Shown here: piece by piece, positions 40,769 to 49,594 of the stretch
Position numbering within the stretch: position 1 is the stretch's first letter
How the letters are laid out: each line of letters begins with the position of its first letter
Origin: Geminicoccaceae bacterium
GTDB taxonomy: Bacteria > Pseudomonadota > Alphaproteobacteria > Geminicoccales > Geminicoccaceae
Reading direction: 5' to 3'
Length of the DNA stretch: 64,000 nucleotides
NCBI GenBank assembly: GCA_028285265.1
Contig: JANQPX010000020.1
Location: 124,001-188,000, forward strand
Position numbers and translations under genes: made by a program
Notes under the pieces: generated by a model
The model's input: only the letters and a program-made list of their open reading frames with translations
Told to the model about the DNA's origin: nothing
Database searches by the model: none

Positions 40769-42304
40769 ATGAATAATGGCAACGCTGCGGTCTGGTTTGT
40801 TGACCGACATGTTTCGGAAGGCCGAGGTGAAAAAACGGTCTTTCGCGAGGTTGCCGGGCACAAGCGCGAGACAAGCTACCGCGACCTTGCGCGCCGAACG
40901 GATTTGGTTGCAGGTGCCCTCACACGCGCCGGTATCCGACGGGAGGAGCGGGTCGCGTGCCTTATTCTCGACCAGATTGAATATCCTGAGGTTTTCTGGG
41001 GCTGTCTCAAGGCCGGCGTGATCCCAGTCTCGCTGAATACGCTTCTCGCAGCGCCCGTGTATGACGCGATCCTTCGGGACAGCCGTGCGGTGTGTCTGAT
41101 CGTATCCGAGGAGCTCATGCCGACGGTTTCTCCAGCGCTTGAAGACACACCCTACTTGCGCGACGTTATCGTGATCGGTGATTCACCTGGGGATCACCTG
41201 AGCTACAAGGCGTTCCTCGCCGACGCCGAGCCGTCATGTGCCATTGAGGTGAGTCAGGACGAGTGTGCGTTTTGGCTCTATTCCTCTGGCTCAACAGGCC
41301 AGCCGAAAGGCGTACGTCACGTTCACGGAGCCCTTCGGGCAACGGCAGATACCTATGGAGCAGAAGTTCTTCAAATCCGCGAAGACGATCTGGTGTTTTC
41401 GGCGGCTAAGATCTTTTTTGCCTACGGCTTAGGCAACACGATGACATTCCCCATGTCGGTCGGCGCGACGGCGCTGCTTTTTGGAGGAAGGCCGACACCC
41501 GATGTCGTTGTTGACACGATCATCAAAGAAAAACCAACGATCTATTGTGGTGTGCCAACGCTCTTCGCAGCAACCCTAGCCAAGCTCGATGAGATGGGAC
41601 CGCAATCATCAGAACTGAGAACCTGTATTTCGGCAGGTGAAGCGCTGCCCGAAGAGATAGGCCGCAAATGGCGAGAGTTTTGGGGTGTTGATATCCTTGA
41701 TGGAGTCGGCTCGACGGAGATGCTTCATATCTTCCTGTCCAATAGACCGGAGGATGTCGTCTACGGAACCGCGGGCATAGCCGTTCCGGGATACGAGCTT
41801 CGCTGCATCAACGAACATGGCGAGGACGTCAGGCCTGGCGAAATCGGCGAGCTACTGGTGCGTGGCGTTTCTGCAGCAGAGGGCTACTGGAATCAGCGTG
41901 ACAAGAGCCGCTGCACCTTTGAAGGCGAGTGGACGCGCACGGGTGACAAATATGAAATCACCGAAGACGGTCGTTACATCTATTGCGGGCGCACAGACGA
42001 CATGTTCAAGGTCTCGGGCATCTGGGTTAGTCCTTTTGAAGTCGAGCAGGCCATTGCGGCCCACATGGATGTGCTCGAAGCCGCTGTCGTACCAAAACGC
42101 GACCATGACGGATTGGAAAAACCAAAGGCATTCGTCGTCCTCAAGGACACCGAGAAAGGTGACACCGTTCACGCCGAACTCCGAGATTTCGTCAAGGGGC
42201 GCATTGGCAAGTGGAAATACCCTCGCTGGATTGAGATCGTGCCTGACCTGCCGAAGACCGCCACAGGCAAGATCCAGCGCTTCAAGCTAAGAGAGGCGAA
42301 TTGA
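40769..42304 (+). CDS. bclA: Benzoate-CoA ligase
   Basis: A 511-residue ligase of the benzoate-CoA ligase family. Motifs: WLYSSGSTGQPKGVRHVHG near residue 170, FFAYGLGNTMTFPMSVGA, SAGEALPEEIGRKW, and the C-terminal RTDDMFKVSGIWVSP plus PKTATGKIQRFKLRE, where the Lys is the adenylation residue. These match BclA/BadA closely. It produces benzoyl-CoA, the substrate of BoxAB. I use the ATG at 40769 (after CAGGGAG) rather than one nine codons earlier. The stop overlaps the next start (TGATG). Confidence 0.92.
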   Translation: MNNGNAAVWFVDRHVSEGRGEKTVFREVAGHKRETSYRDLARRTDLVAGALTRAGIRREERVACLILDQIEYPEVFWGCLKAGVIPVSLNTLLAAPVYDAILRDSRAVCLIVSEELMPTVSPALEDTPYLRDVIVIGDSPGDHLSYKAFLADAEPSCAIEVSQDECAFWLYSSGSTGQPKGVRHVHGALRATADTYGAEVLQIREDDLVFSAAKIFFAYGLGNTMTFPMSVGATALLFGGRPTPDVVVDTIIKEKPTIYCGVPTLFAATLAKLDEMGPQSSELRTCISAGEALPEEIGRKWREFWGVDILDGVGSTEMLHIFLSNRPEDVVYGTAGIAVPGYELRCINEHGEDVRPGEIGELLVRGVSAAEGYWNQRDKSRCTFEGEWTRTGDKYEITEDGRYIYCGRTDDMFKVSGIWVSPFEVEQAIAAHMDVLEAAVVPKRDHDGLEKPKAFVVLKDTEKGDTVHAELRDFVKGRIGKWKYPRWIEIVPDLPKTATGKIQRFKLREAN

Positions 42305-43128
42305 TGGCAATCCGTTGGACCGACGGAACTCGCAGTACCCTGATCGCTGGCGGTAACCATTTGGAATATGCATGCTTTGGGCCGGCCCCTGATGTCGCCC
42401 CAACGATTGTTATGCTGCATGAAGGGCTGGGATGCCTGGAACTCTGGCGCGAGTTTCCGAGGAAGATTGCAAACACAACAGGTTTCGGAGTCCTGGCTTA
42501 TTCGCGCGCAGGCTACGGTGGGTCCGACCGTGCTGTACTTCCCCGTCCACTCGACTACATGACCCGCGAAGCCACGGAGGTTCTGCCCGACGTTTTAGAC
42601 AGCGTCGGCTTGAAGGCCGGCATTCTTCTCGGCCATTCTGATGGTGCCACAATCGCGGCAATCTATGGCGGTTCGGTTGAAGACTATCGTATCCGCGGTC
42701 TCATTTTGATGGCTCCTCATTTTTTCACCGAAGAGATGGGTCTAGCCGAGATCGCAAAGGCCAACGAGGCTTTTGCGCAAGGCGGCCTGCGCGAGCGCAT
42801 GGCGAAATACCATAACGATCCAGAGAACACGTTCAGAGGCTGGAATGACGTCTGGCTCGATCCCGGCTTCAAAGCTTGGAACGTCACCGATGTTATCGAT
42901 CATTTGCGCATCCCCGTCCTAGCCATCCAAGGCCGTGAGGATCAATACGGAACGCTTGCTCAGATCAGCGTGATCGAGGAGCGGATCTATTCACCGGTCG
43001 AAATCGCCATTTTTGATGACTGCCGCCACGCACCCCATGTGGATCGGCCCGAGGCAACACTGAACGCAATCACAGAATTCACCCAACGCCTTAGACGCAT
43101 GGAAGAAACAGTCGTCGAATGTACTTGA
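42304..43128 (+). CDS. Alpha/beta hydrolase
   Basis: A 274-residue alpha/beta hydrolase. Oxyanion region LHEGLGCLELWREFP, nucleophile elbow LLGHSDGATIA (Ser at about residue 104), an acid in IQGREDQYGT and His in DCRHAPHVDRPEAT complete a catalytic triad. Coupled to benzoate-CoA ligase by TGATG. Similar hydrolases occur in box clusters, where they may cleave an aromatic ester or a stray CoA thioester. The substrate is not known. Confidence 0.88.
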   Translation: MAIRWTDGTRSTLIAGGNHLEYACFGPAPDVAPTIVMLHEGLGCLELWREFPRKIANTTGFGVLAYSRAGYGGSDRAVLPRPLDYMTREATEVLPDVLDSVGLKAGILLGHSDGATIAAIYGGSVEDYRIRGLILMAPHFFTEEMGLAEIAKANEAFAQGGLRERMAKYHNDPENTFRGWNDVWLDPGFKAWNVTDVIDHLRIPVLAIQGREDQYGTLAQISVIEERIYSPVEIAIFDDCRHAPHVDRPEATLNAITEFTQRLRRMEETVVECT

Positions 43129-43147
43129 GAATGCTCACGTCCAGCGG

Positions 43148-43597
43148 ATGTCTGACACCACAGTGAGCGCCCTACCATCAGGTTGGCGACCGCCTCACGC
43201 GTATCTGCCCGGGCGCAATCAGCGACATGCCGAGGATCTGTTCGAAGCGATTAGGAACTGTGCCCAGGACGTCGATCTCTCCGAGATCACTAAAACTGAG
43301 GCTTGGCGATTCGGGCTGGCTTTTTTAAAGGAGGGATATTTTTGGGAAGCGCATGAAGTTCTCGAGCCTCTTTGGCTCACCTGTCCACCCAATAGTCCTG
43401 AGCGACTATTACTGCAAGGAATCATCCAGCTTGCCAATGCTGGACTGAAGCAGGCGATGGACAAGCCAGGAGCGGCAGGTCGGCTCTTTGATCAATCCCA
43501 ACGCCTCATCGACGAGGCCTTCCGGCGATCTGGGCCGAAGCTTCTCGCGCTTTCCGCAGACGATTGTTCCAGATTGAGGGCCACAGTCAGTCCCTAA
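43148..43597 (+). CDS. DUF309 domain protein
   Basis: A 149-residue cytosolic protein of the DUF309 family: FLKEGYFWEAHEVLEPLWLT followed by LLLQGIIQLANAGLKQAM is the family signature, including the HEVLE helix. No enzyme function is established for this family. It lies 19 bases after the hydrolase and directly before the boxC promoter region, so it is the last gene of the ligase transcript. Presence inside a benzoyl-CoA cluster could mean an accessory role with BoxB or CoA-intermediates; this is guesswork. Confidence 0.88.
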   Translation: MSDTTVSALPSGWRPPHAYLPGRNQRHAEDLFEAIRNCAQDVDLSEITKTEAWRFGLAFLKEGYFWEAHEVLEPLWLTCPPNSPERLLLQGIIQLANAGLKQAMDKPGAAGRLFDQSQRLIDEAFRRSGPKLLALSADDCSRLRATVSP

Positions 43598-43618
43598 TTA
43601 TGCAATATTTTGCATAAT
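43597..43618 (+). promoter_or_regulatory. BoxR-like operator, palindromic, upstream site of boxC
   Basis: A perfect 9-bp inverted repeat (ATTATGCAA-TATT-TTGCATAAT) contains TGCA-N6-TGCA (43601-43614). It starts on the last base of the DUF309 stop codon and lies about 75 bases ahead of the boxC promoter, a suitable place for an auxiliary operator. Confidence 0.7.
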
Positions 43619-43672
43619 ATTACACGAATCCTTGCGTCAATCACTAATTTTTAGCGCAAAATTGGCGTTTTG

Positions 43673-43708
43673 TTGCTTTACACTGGTGGAATTTTGCATA
43701 ATAGTGCA
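43673..43708 (+). promoter_or_regulatory. boxC promoter with overlapping BoxR-like operator
   Basis: -35 TTGCTT (43673-43678), 18-base spacer and -10 CATAAT (43697-43702). The site TGCA-TAATAG-TGCA (43695-43708) covers the -10 box, as expected for a repressor. The boxC start codon follows at 43730 with a full GAAGGAGG ribosome site. Confidence 0.7.
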
Positions 43709-43729
43709 CATGGATGAAGGAGGCTCGCC

Positions 43730-45388
43730 ATGGTTGAGGCCATCGACTTTCAGACGGACCCGTCGACTTATCGCCATTGGCACGTCACGTATGACGGTGC
43801 AGTCGCCCATTTGTATATGGATGTCGATGAGGATGGTGGGTTATTCCCAGGCTATCAGTTGAAGCTCAATTCTTATGATCTGGGCGTCGACATTGAACTC
43901 GCTGATATTGTTCAGCGCATGCGTTTCGAGCACCCCGAGGTAAAGGTTGTCGTGATGCGCTCCGGCAAAGACCGGGTGTTCTGCGCCGGCGCCAATATTC
44001 GCATGCTTGGCGGTGCGACTCACAGCCACAAAGTGAACTTCTGTAAATTTACGAACGAGACCCGAAACACTTATGAAGCGGCTGAGGAGGACAGCGGGCA
44101 GAAATATATATGCGCCGTAAAAGGAGCCTGTGCAGGCGGTGGCTACGAGTTAGCGCTCGCTTGCAACTACATCATGCTAACCGATGACGGAAGTTCAGCA
44201 GTCTCGTTACCAGAAGTGCCATTGCTTGCCGTGTTGCCGGGTACGGGTGGCCTGACCCGCGTGACCGACAAGCGAAAGGTCCGCCGTGATCGAGCCGATG
44301 TCTTTTGCTCCGTTGAGGAAGGCGTTAGAGGCAAGCGTGCTAAGGAATGGAATCTTGTCGATGAGGTCGTCCCTAATGGGCGTTTTGAGGAGATCGTAGC
44401 GGAACGCGCCAGCGAGTTTGCGACCAATTCGATCAAACGGGATGCCGGAGAAGGGATCGAACTGACGCCGCTAAAGCGGACGATTGGTGACGACAATATC
44501 ATCTACTCGGCCGTCGAAATCGAGCTCGATCGCGCAGCACGCACAGCGACCATCACACTCCGTGGGCCTGATGAAACCCCTCCCGTGGATATGGCTGAGT
44601 TTCAAAAACAGGGCGCCGATGCGTATCTCTTGCGGGTAGCCCGCGAGCTGGATGATGCCATGTTGCACCTGCGCTTTAATGAGATGGAGTTGGGCCTCCT
44701 GATCTTTAAAACTCAAGGCGACTCGGAGACGTTGCTTGCCCATGAGGCGCTCTTGATCGGGAATGCACAGAATTGGCTCGCAAATGAGGTCCTTAAATTC
44801 TGGAAACGGGTGCTCAAGCGTATCGACGTGACCTCACGCTCGATGATTGCACAGGTCGAGCATGGATCCTGCTTCGCGGGAGTTTTTGCCGAACTCCTGT
44901 TTGCCGTCGATCGCACCTACATGATGGAAGGCGCTTTTGAAGGTGATAATCGCCCGATCGCCTCGGTGACATTAAGTGAAGCAAATTTCGGCCCGTTGCC
45001 GATGGGTAATGAGCTGACAAGGCTGGAGACACGCTTCCTCGAGCAGCCAAGTATGGTTGAAGCGACACAAGCGATGATCGGTGAACCGCTCCAGGCGGAA
45101 GAAGCCAATCAGGCAGGCCTGGTCACACTCATCCTCGATGACATCGATTGGGAAGACGAGGTGCGCTTGTTCATTGAAGAACGTGTCAGCTTCTCGCCAG
45201 ACGCCATGACCGGGATGGAGGCCAATTTGCGATTTGCCGGCCCTGAGACAATGGAGACACGTATCTTCGGTCGTCTTACTGCTTGGCAGAATTGGATCTT
45301 CAATCGATCCAACGCCGTTGGTTCCGAAGGTGCGCTTCAGCGCTATGGCACAGGTGTGCGCGCCAGTTTTGACATGACACGCGTTTAA
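43730..45388 (+). CDS. boxC: 2,3-epoxybenzoyl-CoA dihydrolase
   Basis: A 552-residue BoxC enzyme with two crotonase-like halves. The first half carries VVMRSGKDRVFCAGANIRMLGG and GACAGGGYELALACNYIMLTDD; the second carries IAQVEHGSCFAGVFAELLFAVDRTYMM and LSEANFGPLPMGNELTRLE. Length is typical. BoxC opens the ring of 2,3-epoxybenzoyl-CoA to 3,4-dehydroadipyl-CoA semialdehyde and formate. It is first in the boxC-boxB-boxA transcript, behind a promoter covered by a BoxR-like site. Confidence 0.96.
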   Translation: MVEAIDFQTDPSTYRHWHVTYDGAVAHLYMDVDEDGGLFPGYQLKLNSYDLGVDIELADIVQRMRFEHPEVKVVVMRSGKDRVFCAGANIRMLGGATHSHKVNFCKFTNETRNTYEAAEEDSGQKYICAVKGACAGGGYELALACNYIMLTDDGSSAVSLPEVPLLAVLPGTGGLTRVTDKRKVRRDRADVFCSVEEGVRGKRAKEWNLVDEVVPNGRFEEIVAERASEFATNSIKRDAGEGIELTPLKRTIGDDNIIYSAVEIELDRAARTATITLRGPDETPPVDMAEFQKQGADAYLLRVARELDDAMLHLRFNEMELGLLIFKTQGDSETLLAHEALLIGNAQNWLANEVLKFWKRVLKRIDVTSRSMIAQVEHGSCFAGVFAELLFAVDRTYMMEGAFEGDNRPIASVTLSEANFGPLPMGNELTRLETRFLEQPSMVEATQAMIGEPLQAEEANQAGLVTLILDDIDWEDEVRLFIEERVSFSPDAMTGMEANLRFAGPETMETRIFGRLTAWQNWIFNRSNAVGSEGALQRYGTGVRASFDMTRV

Positions 45389-45445
45389 GACAAGAGACAG
45401 CGTTTCAATGACCCATCGGCCTTTGCCCACTTGGGAGGATAGATC

Positions 45446-46897
45446 ATGATCGACTTGATCAATGTTAGTTACGACTCGCAAATTCCAAACAATGTGGGTT
45501 TAAGCAAGGACAAGAAGGTGTTGAAGGCGCTGGAGCGGTGGCATCCTGGCTACATCAACTGGTGGAACGACCTGATCCCCAAAAACTTTCAGGAGTCAGA
45601 AGTCTACCTTCGCACCGCCGTATCGGTTGATCCCAAGGGGTGGGCGAAATTCGACTATGTGAAGATGCCAGAATATCGCTGGGGCGTGCTTCTCGCGCCT
45701 GAAGTTCTTGATCGAACCATTCCTTGCGGCGAGCATTACGGCGAGAAGGCTTGGCAGGAGGTTCCAGGCGAATACCGCAATATGTTGAAGCGTCTGATCG
45801 TGATCCAGGGTGACACGGAACCAGGATCAGTGGAGCAACAGCGTTTTCTGGGCCTGACCGCGCCGTCGCTTTACGATATGCGCAACCTCTTCCAAGTGAA
45901 TGTTGAAGAAGGGCGCCATCTCTGGGCAATGGTCTACCTATTGTTCAAATACTTTGGCAAAGATGGCCGTGAAGAGGCCGACGATCTGCTGCGCCGATCC
46001 TCAGGCTCGGACGAGGCACCGCGCATGCTTGGGGCCTTCAACGAAGAGACACCGGATTGGCTCTCCTTCTTCATGTTTACCTACTTCACTGATCGCGACG
46101 GCAAGATGCAACTTGAGAGTCTCGCACAATCAGGTTTCGATCCGCTAAGTCGTACCTGCCGCTTCATGTTGACCGAGGAGGCGCACCACATGTTCGTTGG
46201 TGAAACAGGCGTCGGTCGCACAATCCAAGCAACAGTGGAGGCGATGAATGGGGCAGGCATCACCGATCCCTATGACATTAACAAGGTCCGTGACCTCGGT
46301 GTCATCGATCTGCCAACAATTCAAAAAAAGCTAAACCTGCACTACTCGCTGTCGCTCGATCTCTTTGGTTCTGAAGTGTCGACCAATGCAGCCAACGCCT
46401 TCAATTCGGGCATTAAGGGCCGCTATATGGAGATGCGGCTTAAAGACGATCATCAGCTCAAAGACGACGTCTATGTCGTGCGTACGATCAAAGACGGTGG
46501 GATCATTCCAGAAGAAGTTCCTGCATTGACGGCGATCAATATGCGTCTTCGTGATGACTACATCCGGGACGCTTCAGGCGGTATAGGGCGCTGGAACAAG
46601 ATCATTGAGAAGGCAGGAGTCACCTTTCAGTTGACCCTACCGCATGAAGCGTTCCATCGTCAGATCGGAGTCTTTGCCTCAATCAAGGCCGATCCGGAAG
46701 GTAACATTATCAGCGATGATGAATGGGAAAAAAATCGGGATTCATGGCTCCCTTCCAGCGCCGACGGCGATTTCATTCAGTCTTTGATGGTACCGTGTTA
46801 CGAGCCTGGCAAGTTTGCCAGCTGGATCGCTCCACCAAAAGTGGGGATCGACAACAAGCCGGGTGAGTTCGAATACGTCAAGCTTCACATGGCCTGA
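45446..46897 (+). CDS. boxB: Benzoyl-CoA 2,3-epoxidase, oxygenase subunit
   Basis: A 483-residue BoxB di-iron oxygenase. Iron-ligand type motifs are EEGRHLW (Glu and His, about residues 154-159) and LTEEAHHMFVGETG (about 243-256); a further Glu lies in the DTEPGSVEQQ helix near 127. The length and the opening INVSYDSQIPNNVGLS are characteristic. It inserts one oxygen atom of O2 into benzoyl-CoA with electrons from BoxA. The ATG follows GGGAGGATAGATC. It lies 57 bases after boxC. Confidence 0.96.
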   Translation: MIDLINVSYDSQIPNNVGLSKDKKVLKALERWHPGYINWWNDLIPKNFQESEVYLRTAVSVDPKGWAKFDYVKMPEYRWGVLLAPEVLDRTIPCGEHYGEKAWQEVPGEYRNMLKRLIVIQGDTEPGSVEQQRFLGLTAPSLYDMRNLFQVNVEEGRHLWAMVYLLFKYFGKDGREEADDLLRRSSGSDEAPRMLGAFNEETPDWLSFFMFTYFTDRDGKMQLESLAQSGFDPLSRTCRFMLTEEAHHMFVGETGVGRTIQATVEAMNGAGITDPYDINKVRDLGVIDLPTIQKKLNLHYSLSLDLFGSEVSTNAANAFNSGIKGRYMEMRLKDDHQLKDDVYVVRTIKDGGIIPEEVPALTAINMRLRDDYIRDASGGIGRWNKIIEKAGVTFQLTLPHEAFHRQIGVFASIKADPEGNIISDDEWEKNRDSWLPSSADGDFIQSLMVPCYEPGKFASWIAPPKVGIDNKPGEFEYVKLHMA

Positions 46898-46950
46898 ACC
46901 TCAGTCGGCGTGCGACAAGTGCAAGGGGTTTTAAGGACGGAGATCGTTCC

Positions 46951-48138
46951 GTGACGAAGCCGCGAAAACAGCATCTAATCGATCCTGAAATCTGTATCCG
47001 CTGCTACACCTGCGAGATGACATGTCCGATAGGCGCGATCCAACATGACGACAACAATGTCGTCGTGGATCCAGCAGTTTGTAACTTCTGCATGGACTGC
47101 ATCCCTGTTTGCCCAACTGGATCTATCGACGAATGGCGAGTTGTCGAGACGCCTTACTCACTCGATGAACAGTATGCTTGGACCGAGCTTCCCGTCCAGG
47201 AAGAGTTGCCTGGCAATGAGGCCGAAACCTCAATCGAAGCGCTTGAGGAGGATATCGCAGCCCTTTTGGCCGAAGCCCATAGCGGTGCAGGCGGAAAGGC
47301 AGCAGCACCCACTTCCGCCGCCAAGCCGTCGGTGAATATCTACACGCTCAGCAAGCCCGTAACAGCAAGAGTTCAGGGCAATTATCGGCTGACTAAGGAT
47401 CCCGATCACGACGTGCGTCATGTTATCCTCGATCTTGGCGCACAGTCCTTTCCAGCACTCGAAGGACAATCAGTCGGCGTTGTTCCGCCAGGCAAGAGCG
47501 AGGATGGGAATTCCTATCTGCCGCGGCTCTACTCAATTTCGTCGCCACGCGATGGCGAGAGGCCCAATTACAACAACATATCGCTGACAGTGAAACGTGA
47601 GGTGGGCGGAATTTGTTCCAACTATATCTGCGACCTTGAGCAGGATGCAGAAGTACAACTGACAGGCCCGTTTGGCGCAACGTTCCTGATGCCTGATGAT
47701 CCGGATACTCGACTCTTGATGATCTGTACCGGGACAGGCTCAGCTCCAATGCGTGCCTTCACCATGCGAAGGCAACGCGCCGTTGGAGCACGCTCCGGCG
47801 GCATGGCCTTATTTTTCGGTGCGCGTTCGGCGGACGCACTTCCGTATTTTGGGCCGCTGTCCAAAGTTCCAAAGTCACTCTTGGAGCAGCAGCTCGTCTT
47901 CAGCCGACTCGAAGATCAGGCCAAAGAATATGTTCAGGACCGGATGCTGACCGAGCAAGAAATGGTGGCGGACTTCCTCGCTGATCCCAAAACACATGTC
48001 TACATTTGCGGGCTTAAAGGGATGGAGGAGGGGGTCGATGAGGCTTTCGCGACCATAGCCTCTGCGATCGGTCATGATTGGCAAAGCTTGCGTGATGATC
48101 TACGGAAGCAGGGTCGCTATCATGTGGAGACGTATTGA
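46951..48138 (+). CDS. boxA: Benzoyl-CoA 2,3-epoxidase, reductase subunit
   Basis: A 395-residue BoxA reductase. The N-terminus has two 4Fe-4S ferredoxin motifs (CIRCYTCEMTCPIGAIQ and CNFCMDCIPVCPTGSID). A low-complexity linker (about residues 100-125) follows, then a ferredoxin-NADP reductase module with FAD motif LPRLYSISSPRDGE and NADP-type motif MICTGTGSAPMRAF, ending in the family-typical RYHVETY. It starts with GTG after AAGGACGGAG. It passes electrons from NADPH to BoxB. Confidence 0.96.
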   Translation: MTKPRKQHLIDPEICIRCYTCEMTCPIGAIQHDDNNVVVDPAVCNFCMDCIPVCPTGSIDEWRVVETPYSLDEQYAWTELPVQEELPGNEAETSIEALEEDIAALLAEAHSGAGGKAAAPTSAAKPSVNIYTLSKPVTARVQGNYRLTKDPDHDVRHVILDLGAQSFPALEGQSVGVVPPGKSEDGNSYLPRLYSISSPRDGERPNYNNISLTVKREVGGICSNYICDLEQDAEVQLTGPFGATFLMPDDPDTRLLMICTGTGSAPMRAFTMRRQRAVGARSGGMALFFGARSADALPYFGPLSKVPKSLLEQQLVFSRLEDQAKEYVQDRMLTEQEMVADFLADPKTHVYICGLKGMEEGVDEAFATIASAIGHDWQSLRDDLRKQGRYHVETY

Positions 48139-48140
48139 CC

Positions 48141-48587
48141 ATGTCGGGCGATCGTCCGGAGAACGCGCTTCGGCATGAGGTTCGTGTCACCTGGGGGGAT
48201 TGCGATCCGGCGAAGATCGCCTACACGGCTAGGCTCCCTTGGTTTGCGCTCGACGCGATCAATGCTTGGTGGGAAGATCGACTGGGCGGAGACGGTTGGT
48301 TTCAGATGGAACTGGACCGCAATGTGGGCACACCGTTCGTCCATATGTCGATGGACTTCTTAGCACCCGTAACACCGCGTGATCGATTGATCTGTCATGT
48401 TTGGCCTGCGCGGCTTGGGAAGACCTCCATCGACTTTCGGGTCGATGGTGAGCAGCAGAGGCGAATCTGCTTCTCCGGCCGCTTTACGTCGGTCTTCACC
48501 TTGGCCGATGAATTCCGCAAACAAGCTCCCCCGGAGGAGATCCGTCGCATTGTCGAGGCATCTTTGGCGAAACTGTCCAGCATATAG
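48141..48587 (+). CDS. Acyl-CoA thioesterase, 4HBT family
   Basis: A 148-residue hot-dog-fold thioesterase close to the 4-hydroxybenzoyl-CoA thioesterase type: EVRVTWGDCDPAKIAYTARLPWFALDAINAWW carries the catalytic Asp, and FLAPVTPRDRLICHVW the second conserved segment. The ATG at 48141 lies 2 bases after the boxA stop; a TTG at 48135 is possible. It may hydrolyse benzoyl-CoA or dead-end CoA esters to free CoA. Thioesterases of this type are common in box clusters. Confidence 0.9.
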   Translation: MSGDRPENALRHEVRVTWGDCDPAKIAYTARLPWFALDAINAWWEDRLGGDGWFQMELDRNVGTPFVHMSMDFLAPVTPRDRLICHVWPARLGKTSIDFRVDGEQQRRICFSGRFTSVFTLADEFRKQAPPEEIRRIVEASLAKLSSI

Positions 48588-48636
48588 CGCCCTGCTTGCC
48601 TAATGCGTTGATCTTCGCGGCACCTGCGATACTATA

Positions 48637-48650
48637 TGCATTATAATTCA
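48637..48650 (+). promoter_or_regulatory. BoxR-like operator over the boxR -10 region
   Basis: TGCA-TTATAA-TTCA, an imperfect TGCA-N6-TGCA, contains TATAAT (48642-48647) and ends 14 bases before the boxR start. The -35 element is weak. The place suggests that BoxR controls its own gene. Confidence 0.6.
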
Positions 48651-48664
48651 TGTAAGCGAGGAAG

Positions 48665-49594
48665 ATGACGGCAAGGCTAGGACTATCTGCAGACTCCATA
48701 GGTGACGACCTGGATGAAGACGCCGTCGTTGCTACACTTATGGAACAAGTGGGCGACCGTGTGCGTAAGGCAAGGGAGCTCAAAGGCATCCCACGGCGTC
48801 TTCTCTCAGAGAGGTCAGGCGTATCACCACGTTACCTTGCCCAACTTGAGAGTGGGCAGGGCAATATTTCGATCGGCTTGTTGAAACGTGTCGCCATCGC
48901 TCTTGATCATCGGATCGAGTGGTTTGTCGGCGAGGAAGACCCTTGGAACTCCGAGGCGCTACGCGTTGCAGAGTTGTTTCGTTGTTCCGACCAGGTGACC
49001 AAAAGCAGTGTTTTGCAGTTGCTCGGCCCTGCCTTGGACCAGCCTCAACGTGCGAGACGCATCTGCCTCGTTGGTTTGCGTGGCGCCGGAAAATCGACAT
49101 TGGGCAAACTCGCAGGCGAGCAGCTCGATGTCCCCTTCGTTGAGCTGAACGACGAGATCGAGCGACACGCCGGCATGCCGATAAGCGAGATCATGGCGCT
49201 CTACGGTCAAGAGGGCTACCGAAGGCTTGAAGCCGATGCGTTGGACAGAGTCATCTCGACATTCGACACCGCTCTGCTTGCCGTTGCAGGCGGCGTGGTC
49301 GCTGAACCAGAAACCTACAAAAGGCTCCTCAGCCATTGCCATACGATTTGGTTAAAGGCTTCTGCACAAGAGCATATGGACCGCGTCTTAGCTCAAGGTG
49401 ACGATCGTCCCATGTCTGGCAATCCAGAAGCCATGGCAGAGCTCAAAACAATTTTGACCAGCAGAGAAAAGCAGTACGAGAAAGCCTGCTTCCAGTTGGA
49501 TACGTCAAAGGTTTCATTGGAGCAGTCGCTTCAGCAGTTGATCGGCGTCATTAATGACAATGGCCTGCTGAAATCACGAGGCAGCCCGCAATAG
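48665..49594 (+). CDS. boxR: BoxR/BzdR-type repressor: XRE helix-turn-helix fused to shikimate kinase-like domain
   Basis: A 309-residue regulator. Residues 28-85 are an XRE-type helix-turn-helix (LLSERSGVSPRYLAQLESGQGNIS). Residues 130-300 resemble shikimate kinase, with Walker A GLRGAGKST (137-145), ELNDEIERHAG and GGVVAEPETY. In Azoarcus BzdR and relatives this domain senses benzoyl-CoA and releases the repressor from TGCA-containing operators. Here it sits right behind the box genes, and five TGCA-N6-TGCA-like sites are spread over the cluster. Confidence 0.95.
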   Translation: MTARLGLSADSIGDDLDEDAVVATLMEQVGDRVRKARELKGIPRRLLSERSGVSPRYLAQLESGQGNISIGLLKRVAIALDHRIEWFVGEEDPWNSEALRVAELFRCSDQVTKSSVLQLLGPALDQPQRARRICLVGLRGAGKSTLGKLAGEQLDVPFVELNDEIERHAGMPISEIMALYGQEGYRRLEADALDRVISTFDTALLAVAGGVVAEPETYKRLLSHCHTIWLKASAQEHMDRVLAQGDDRPMSGNPEAMAELKTILTSREKQYEKACFQLDTSKVSLEQSLQQLIGVINDNGLLKSRGSPQ

